10,224 bases of DNA from Armatimonadaceae bacterium (GTDB lineage: Bacteria; Armatimonadota; Armatimonadia; Armatimonadales; Armatimonadaceae). The position numbers and the translations under genes are program-made. The stretch spans positions 1 to 10,224 of the forward strand of contig JAUJNC010000237.1 in NCBI GenBank assembly GCA_030446525.1, written 5' to 3'. How positions within the stretch are numbered: position 1 is the stretch's first letter; every line of letters starts with the position of its first letter. The notes under the pieces are model-generated. The model was not told the origin of the DNA and made no database searches. It saw only the letters and a program-made list of their open reading frames with translations. Shown in pieces: positions 7,030 to 10,224 of the stretch.

Positions 7030-8505
7030 CTACCGCGCCGTTTCCGGCTGCAGTGTCGGGGCGGAGTGGGCCGTCGCATGACCCAGACCCGCGGGCTCCG
7101 CGCCCGCGGTCGGCCCGGCGTAGCCCGCCTCGCCGTGCTGGGTCAGATCCAGGCCCGCGTCCTCCTGCTCCGGCGTGGCCCGCAGGCCCATGACCGCCTT
7201 GAGGACCGAGGCGATGAGGAACGTCATCACCCCGCCCAGGGCGAGGGCGACCAGCACGCCGATGACCTGGTTGACGAGAAGGCCGGGGCCGCCGCCGGTC
7301 AAAAGCCCGTTGATGGCGGGCTTGCCTTCCGGGGCGAGGACGGCGGGGTTGATCGAGGACCGGGCGAACAGGCCGGTCGCCAGCGCGCCCCAGATGCCGC
7401 CGATGCAGTGGACGCCGAACACGTCGAGGGTGTCGTCGTAACCGAGCCGGGACTTCATCCGGATGGCGAGGTACGAACAGAACGCCACGCCGCACCCGAT
7501 GGCGATGGCCGCGAAGGGGCCGACGAAGCCCGAGGCGGGCGTGATGGCGACCAGGCCGGCGACCGCGCCGGTCGCCCAGCCGAGCGCGGTTGGCTGCTTG
7601 AGGACCACCCACTCGATCAGGATCCAGGTCAGGCCCGCCACCGCCGCGGCGATGTGCGTCACGACGAAGGCGTTGCCGGCAAGACCCCCGGAGGCGACCG
7701 CCGAGCCCGCGTTGAAGCCGAACCAGCCGAACCAGAGGATGCCGGTCCCGATCAGGGTCATGGGCAGGTTGTGCGGGCGCAGATCCTCGGCCCGCTCCAG
7801 GCGCCGCTTGCCCAGCATGAGCGCGAGCACGAGGGCCGAGACCCCCGACAGGATGTGGACGACCGTGCCGCCCGCGAAGTCGAGCGCACCCAGGTCGAAC
7901 AGGAAGCCGCCCTCGGCCCAGACCATGTGGGCCATCGGCGAGTACACCAGCAGGCTCCAGAGGGCGATGAACACCACATACGTCGAGAACTTCATGCGCT
8001 CGGCGATGGCGCCGCTGATAAGGGCGGGCGTGATGATGGCGAACATCAACTGGTAGATCATGAAGACCTGGTGCGGGATCGTGGTGCCGTAAAAGTCGTC
8101 AGGCGTCTGGCCCACGCCAGCCAGGCCGGCCCACTCCAGCGTCCCCAGGAACGGGCTGCCCTTGGCGAAGGCCAGGCTGTAGCCCGCGATCACCCAGACG
8201 ACGGTCACGACGGACATGGCGACGAACGACTGCATCAGCATGTTGAGCACGTTCTTGCCGCGCACCATGCCGCCGTAGAAAAGCGCCAGGCCGGGGGTCA
8301 TCAAAAGCACCAGGGCGGCGGAGACCAGCATCCAGGCCGTGTCACCCGTGTCGGCCTTGGGCTGATCGGCGCCCGCCGCGGTGGGGGGGGCGGCGGGGTC
8401 CTGGGCGAAAGCCGCGGCGGCCAGGGCCCAGAGGGTCGCCGCGAGCACCGCCGTCAGTAGGGCGCGGGCGGGGACGCGCGCGGCGATCTGCTTGAACAAA
8501 CTCAC
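7030..8505 (-). CDS. amt: Ammonium transporter Amt
   Basis: Trimeric inner-membrane channel for ammonium uptake, blocked by PII when nitrogen is plentiful. The likely start is GTG 8503-8505 ([20 protein letters not shown]), with AAGGAG nine nt upstream; this gives 491 residues. An Amt signal peptide ending near AAAFAQD is followed by a Pro/Ala-rich linker and about 11 membrane helices. Family signatures include [54 protein letters not shown] and [12 protein letters not shown] with the first pore histidine; [11 protein letters not shown] and [20 protein letters not shown] with the second. The C-terminal tail GEAGY, the region that contacts PII in known Amt proteins, is present. No frameshift is seen. 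The stop is TAG at 7030-7032. It is third in the operon after the ANTAR regulator and PII genes. Confidence 0.96.
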   Translation of the reverse strand: MSLFKQIAARVPARALLTAVLAATLWALAAAAFAQDPAAPPTAAGADQPKADTGDTAWMLVSAALVLLMTPGLALFYGGMVRGKNVLNMLMQSFVAMSVVTVVWVIAGYSLAFAKGSPFLGTLEWAGLAGVGQTPDDFYGTTIPHQVFMIYQLMFAIITPALISGAIAERMKFSTYVVFIALWSLLVYSPMAHMVWAEGGFLFDLGALDFAGGTVVHILSGVSALVLALMLGKRRLERAEDLRPHNLPMTLIGTGILWFGWFGFNAGSAVASGGLAGNAFVVTHIAAAVAGLTWILIEWVVLKQPTALGWATGAVAGLVAITPASGFVGPFAAIAIGCGVAFCSYLAIRMKSRLGYDDTLDVFGVHCIGGIWGALATGLFARSSINPAVLAPEGKPAINGLLTGGGPGLLVNQVIGVLVALALGGVMTFLIASVLKAVMGLRATPEQEDAGLDLTQHGEAGYAGPTAGAEPAGLGHATAHSAPTLQPETAR

Positions 8506-8521
8506 TTCGTGTTGCTCCTTC

Positions 8522-8604
8522 TCTGGAAGCGACGGCAGGGCGCTGCCGGCCCTGAGGCGCGACGCTTCCACCAGATGAGATGTGTCGTGACACGCGGGCG
8601 TGTC
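8522..8604 (-). promoter_or_regulatory. Structured spacer between the PII and amt genes
   Basis: The 122-nt spacer holds two inverted repeats. TCTGGAAGCG (8522-8531) pairs with CGCTTCCACCAGA (8563-8575), leaving a 3-nt bulge and enclosing CAGGGC/GCCCTG (8536-8541, 8549-8554). GACACG/CGTGTC (8589-8594, 8599-8604) has a CGGG loop on the plus strand. No U-rich tail follows the large hairpin, which ends right before the amt ribosome site, so mRNA stability or translation control is more likely than termination. Confidence 0.45.
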
Positions 8605-8627
8605 GTTCGAGGGAAATGTACTGAAAT

Positions 8628-8987
<360 letters not shown>

Positions 8988-8990
8988 TTA

Positions 8991-9572
8991 TCAGATCGCC
9001 ACTTCGCTCGCGGTGATGATCGCGCGCGCGATCTCGTGGACCGGTTTGCCCAGGGTCACGCTCTGCGTCTGGATGCGCCGGAAGGCGTCACGCTCCTGGA
9101 GGCCGAAGCGCTCCATCAGGATCGCCTTGGCCCGGCCCACGAGCTTTCGCGCCTCCATCCGCTCGTTCAGGCTGCGCACCTCGTTCTCCAAAGCCACCAG
9201 CTCCTGGAACCGCGCCCGCGCGATCTCGATCGCCGGTTCCAGATGTTCACGGCGGAAGGGCTTGGCCAGGAACGCCAGCACCCCCGCTTCGGTCGCCCTG
9301 TCGATGATTTCAGGCTCGGAGTGCGCGGTGAGCACCACGACCGGGGCGACGCGCTCCCCCAGAAGCGCGCGCGCCACGTCCACGCCCGACAGGCGCGGCA
9401 TCACGACGTCCAGGATCACGGCGTCGGGGCGCAGCGACCGGGCGAGCGCCAGCGCCTGCTCCCCGTCCGAGGCTTCGCCCACGATGGTGTGTCCCATCTG
9501 CGCCAGCAGGGTTTTCAAGTCGAGGCGAGTCAGCGGTTCGTCGTCCGCGATCAGCAGATTGGCCGGTCCCAA
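8991..9572 (-). CDS. ANTAR-domain response regulator (RNA-binding antiterminator)
   Basis: A 193-residue protein with the standard layout of this class. The receiver domain occupies residues ~5-120 (acidic pocket Asp10/Asp11, phospho-acceptor Asp55 in DAVILDVVMPRLSG, Thr82 in VLTAHSE, Lys104 in FLAKPF). A coiled-coil (ARFQELVALENEVRSLNERM, ~121-140) links to the ANTAR domain (~141-190: RKLVGRAKAILMERFGLQER, DAFRRIQTQSVTLGKPVHEI). Such proteins bind paired hexaloop hairpins in mRNA leaders and prevent termination. TTG 9570-9572 is taken as start because GGAAGG lies eight nt upstream and it places the receiver at the usual distance from the N-terminus. The stop is TGA 8991. It heads the operon with PII and Amt, consistent with control of nitrogen genes. 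The partner sensor kinase is not in the window. Confidence 0.92.
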   Translation of the reverse strand: MGPANLLIADDEPLTRLDLKTLLAQMGHTIVGEASDGEQALALARSLRPDAVILDVVMPRLSGVDVARALLGERVAPVVVLTAHSEPEIIDRATEAGVLAFLAKPFRREHLEPAIEIARARFQELVALENEVRSLNERMEARKLVGRAKAILMERFGLQERDAFRRIQTQSVTLGKPVHEIARAIITASEVAI

Positions 9573-9604
9573 GCGTGCGTCCTTCCGTTTCGATCCCAGA
9601 CCAG

Positions 9605-9665
9605 AAACAACAAAGGGGTAGGCGCGGCATCGCGGTTTGTACGACCACGATGTCGGCACTACCCC
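9605..9665 (-). terminator. Leader attenuator (terminator hairpin plus U-rich tail) before the ANTAR gene
   Basis: On the minus strand GGGGTAG (complement of 9659-9665) pairs with CTACCCC (complement of 9615-9621). Inside it CATCG pairs with CGATG and GGT with ACC around a 7-nt loop, with an internal loop between. TTTGTTGTTT (complement of 9605-9614) follows at once. It lies 33 nt before the TTG start and so would stop transcription ahead of the whole operon. Its 5' arm overlaps the alternative hexaloop hairpin at 9639-9659. Confidence 0.65.
9639..9659 (-). promoter_or_regulatory. Candidate ANTAR RNA hexaloop hairpin (P2)
   Basis: On the minus strand the transcript can fold GUG-(C)-CGAC around loop AUCGUG and back through GUCG-UAC: seven pairs (one G-U) with one bulged C. 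The hexaloop has A at position 1 and G at position 4, the two bases known to be conserved in ANTAR targets. Forming it uses bases of the terminator 5' arm. A weaker partner hairpin (P1) lies just upstream: four pairs around AAGGAAU (9662-9676), whose 3' arm is the GGGG of the terminator. Confidence 0.55.
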
Positions 9666-9681
9666 ATTCCTTGGAGGAGCT

Positions 9682-9787
9682 GCGCGTCCGGCCTCGGACA
9701 GCGCCCGACCTTGTTCTCTATTCTGGCCCGCCCCGCCCCGCGGGGGCGGCACGACGCTACGCTGCGGGCGCGCCCGGCTTCGGGCGC
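9682..9787 (-). other. GC-rich hairpins in the operon leader
   Basis: Three further inverted repeats fill the leader. They are GCGCCCG/CGGGCGC with a 4-nt loop (9770-9787, perfect 7 bp); CCGCCCC/GGGGCGG with a 3-nt loop (9733-9749, perfect 7 bp); and GCGC-GTCC-G/C-GGAC-GCGC with one bulge (9682-9704). None has a T-rich tail or an A1/G4 hexaloop. They show a structured noncoding leader rather than a missed gene; no conserved protein is readable here. Confidence 0.5.
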
Positions 9788-9812
9788 CACGTCAACACTT
9801 GTAATGAGGCCT

Positions 9813-9842
9813 ATTATAAGGGCATGTCTGTTTCCCTGTCAA
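9813..9842 (-). promoter_or_regulatory. Promoter of the ANTAR-PII-Amt operon
   Basis: On the minus strand TTGACA (complement of 9837-9842) and TATAAT (complement of 9813-9818) are separated by 18 bp; both hexamers are perfect. The start would be near 9806, leaving a leader of about 230 nt before the ANTAR gene. Confidence 0.8.
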
Positions 9843-9849
9843 GGCTTGC

Positions 9850-9871
9850 TTAACATTTTCTTAACATTTCC
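9850..9871 (+). repeat. 11-bp direct repeat, PhoP/OmpR-type box
   Basis: TTAACATTTTC and TTAACATTTCC lie in tandem (10 of 11 identical), giving TTAACA-N5-TTAACA. This matches the Bacillus PhoP box pattern (TTAACA-like hexamers with about 5 bp between), and 11-bp tandem spacing is typical of OmpR-family regulators. It lies 7 bp upstream of the operon's -35. The second copy includes the lipB stop codon. Confidence 0.5.
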
Positions 9872-10224
9872 CCGGCCGGCTGTCGCCGAACCGTTCCGTG
9901 AACCGCCGCGCCGCGGTCCGCGCCGCCTCGTCCACGCCTACTTCCCGGCCCAGCAGGCGTGACAGCGACGTAACCGGCTTGCCCGCCACCCCGCACGGCA
10001 CGATCGTCTCGAAGCCTGCGAGCACGTCGCCGCCGACGTTCAGCGCCCAGCCGTGGTGCGTCACCCAGCGCGACACCTTCACCCCCAGCGCCGCCACGTA
10101 CCCCTCGCCCACCCAGACCCCGGCGTGCCACGGCGCCCGCCCGGCCCACGCGACCCCAAGGTCGCCCCCCACCCGGAACAGCGCCTCCACCACACGCCCC
10201 CACTAGCACAGAAAGACGCGGAAC
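9861..10224 (-). CDS. lipB: Octanoyltransferase LipB, C-terminal part, with in-frame amber near the window edge
   Basis: Transfers octanoyl groups from acyl carrier protein to the lipoyl domains of oxo-acid dehydrogenases and related complexes, in the cytoplasm. The visible part carries the family signature: GVWVGEGYVAALGVKVSRWV with the catalytic lysine, THHGWALNVGGDV, and IVPCGVAGKPVTSLSRLLG with the catalytic cysteine. It ends TAA at 9861-9863. LipB proteins are ~210-230 residues, so the N-terminal half lies beyond the window. The first residues here should be the family helix before GVWV, but TAG at 10203-10205 interrupts that frame. The open stretch beginning at GTG 10191-10193 is therefore not a complete gene. 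A base error or a truncated copy would explain it. Its 3' end abuts the promoter of the ANTAR operon. Confidence 0.88.

Noticed and set aside
7066..8460. Long open frame on the strand opposite amt (464 codons)
   Set aside because: It is low in hydrophobic structure, rich in Arg/Gly/Asp/His, and is the GC-driven mirror of the amt reading frame.
9573..9842. N-terminal extension of the ANTAR protein or a small gene in the leader
   Set aside because: The extension has no family similarity, lies over the terminator and hairpins, and the TTG with a ribosome site gives the normal protein length.

Overview
This is a high-GC bacterial chromosome segment with ordinary housekeeping and nitrogen-assimilation genes on both strands. 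Its lineage cannot be fixed from the sequence. The gene content (lexA beside a LysM gene as in Firmicutes, an ANTAR regulator with PII and Amt) and the near-consensus sigma-70-type promoters would fit a high-GC Terrabacteria-type lineage such as Chloroflexota or Armatimonadota; that is a low-confidence inference. Many conserved genes carry single-base indels while their motifs survive, so the sequence looks error-prone (long-read or metagenomic draft) rather than decayed.

Layout. Bases 1-3766, minus strand: a likely co-directional run recF -> AEC-family permease -> TIM-barrel amidohydrolase (lactonase-like) -> glgP (alpha-glucan phosphorylase, running off the window). recF and the permease overlap by one base, and recF, the permease and glgP are interrupted. 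Bases 3878-5557, plus strand: a perfect-consensus promoter drives a NirA-like siroheme/[4Fe-4S] nitrite (or sulfite) reductase broken by about seven or eight frameshifts. Bases 5634-6978: a divergent pair, a small LysM membrane protein (minus) and lexA (plus). Their promoters each have 17-bp spacers, and both -10 boxes lie in copies of one GAGTATACYTGT sequence, a candidate SOS operator. The arrangement resembles yneA-lexA of Bacillus, where YneA is a LysM-containing division inhibitor.

Bases 7030-9842, minus strand: a nitrogen operon made of an ANTAR-type response regulator, a PII protein (GlnK-like) and the ammonium transporter Amt. A terminator lies after amt, and a structured leader of about 230 nt precedes the regulator gene. 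The leader ends in a terminator-like hairpin with a U-rich tail. The 5' arm of that hairpin can instead fold into a small hairpin with an A1/G4 hexaloop, the hallmark of ANTAR-binding antitermination RNA. Just upstream of the -35 box lies TTAACA-N5-TTAACA, a direct repeat of the kind bound by PhoP/OmpR-family regulators. Bases 9861-10224, minus strand: the C-terminal part of lipB.

As a system, PII-Amt and NirA suggest assimilation of ammonium and nitrite. The ANTAR protein probably controls its own operon through the leader RNA. LexA probably represses itself and the LysM protein. These regulatory links are inferences from sequence patterns.
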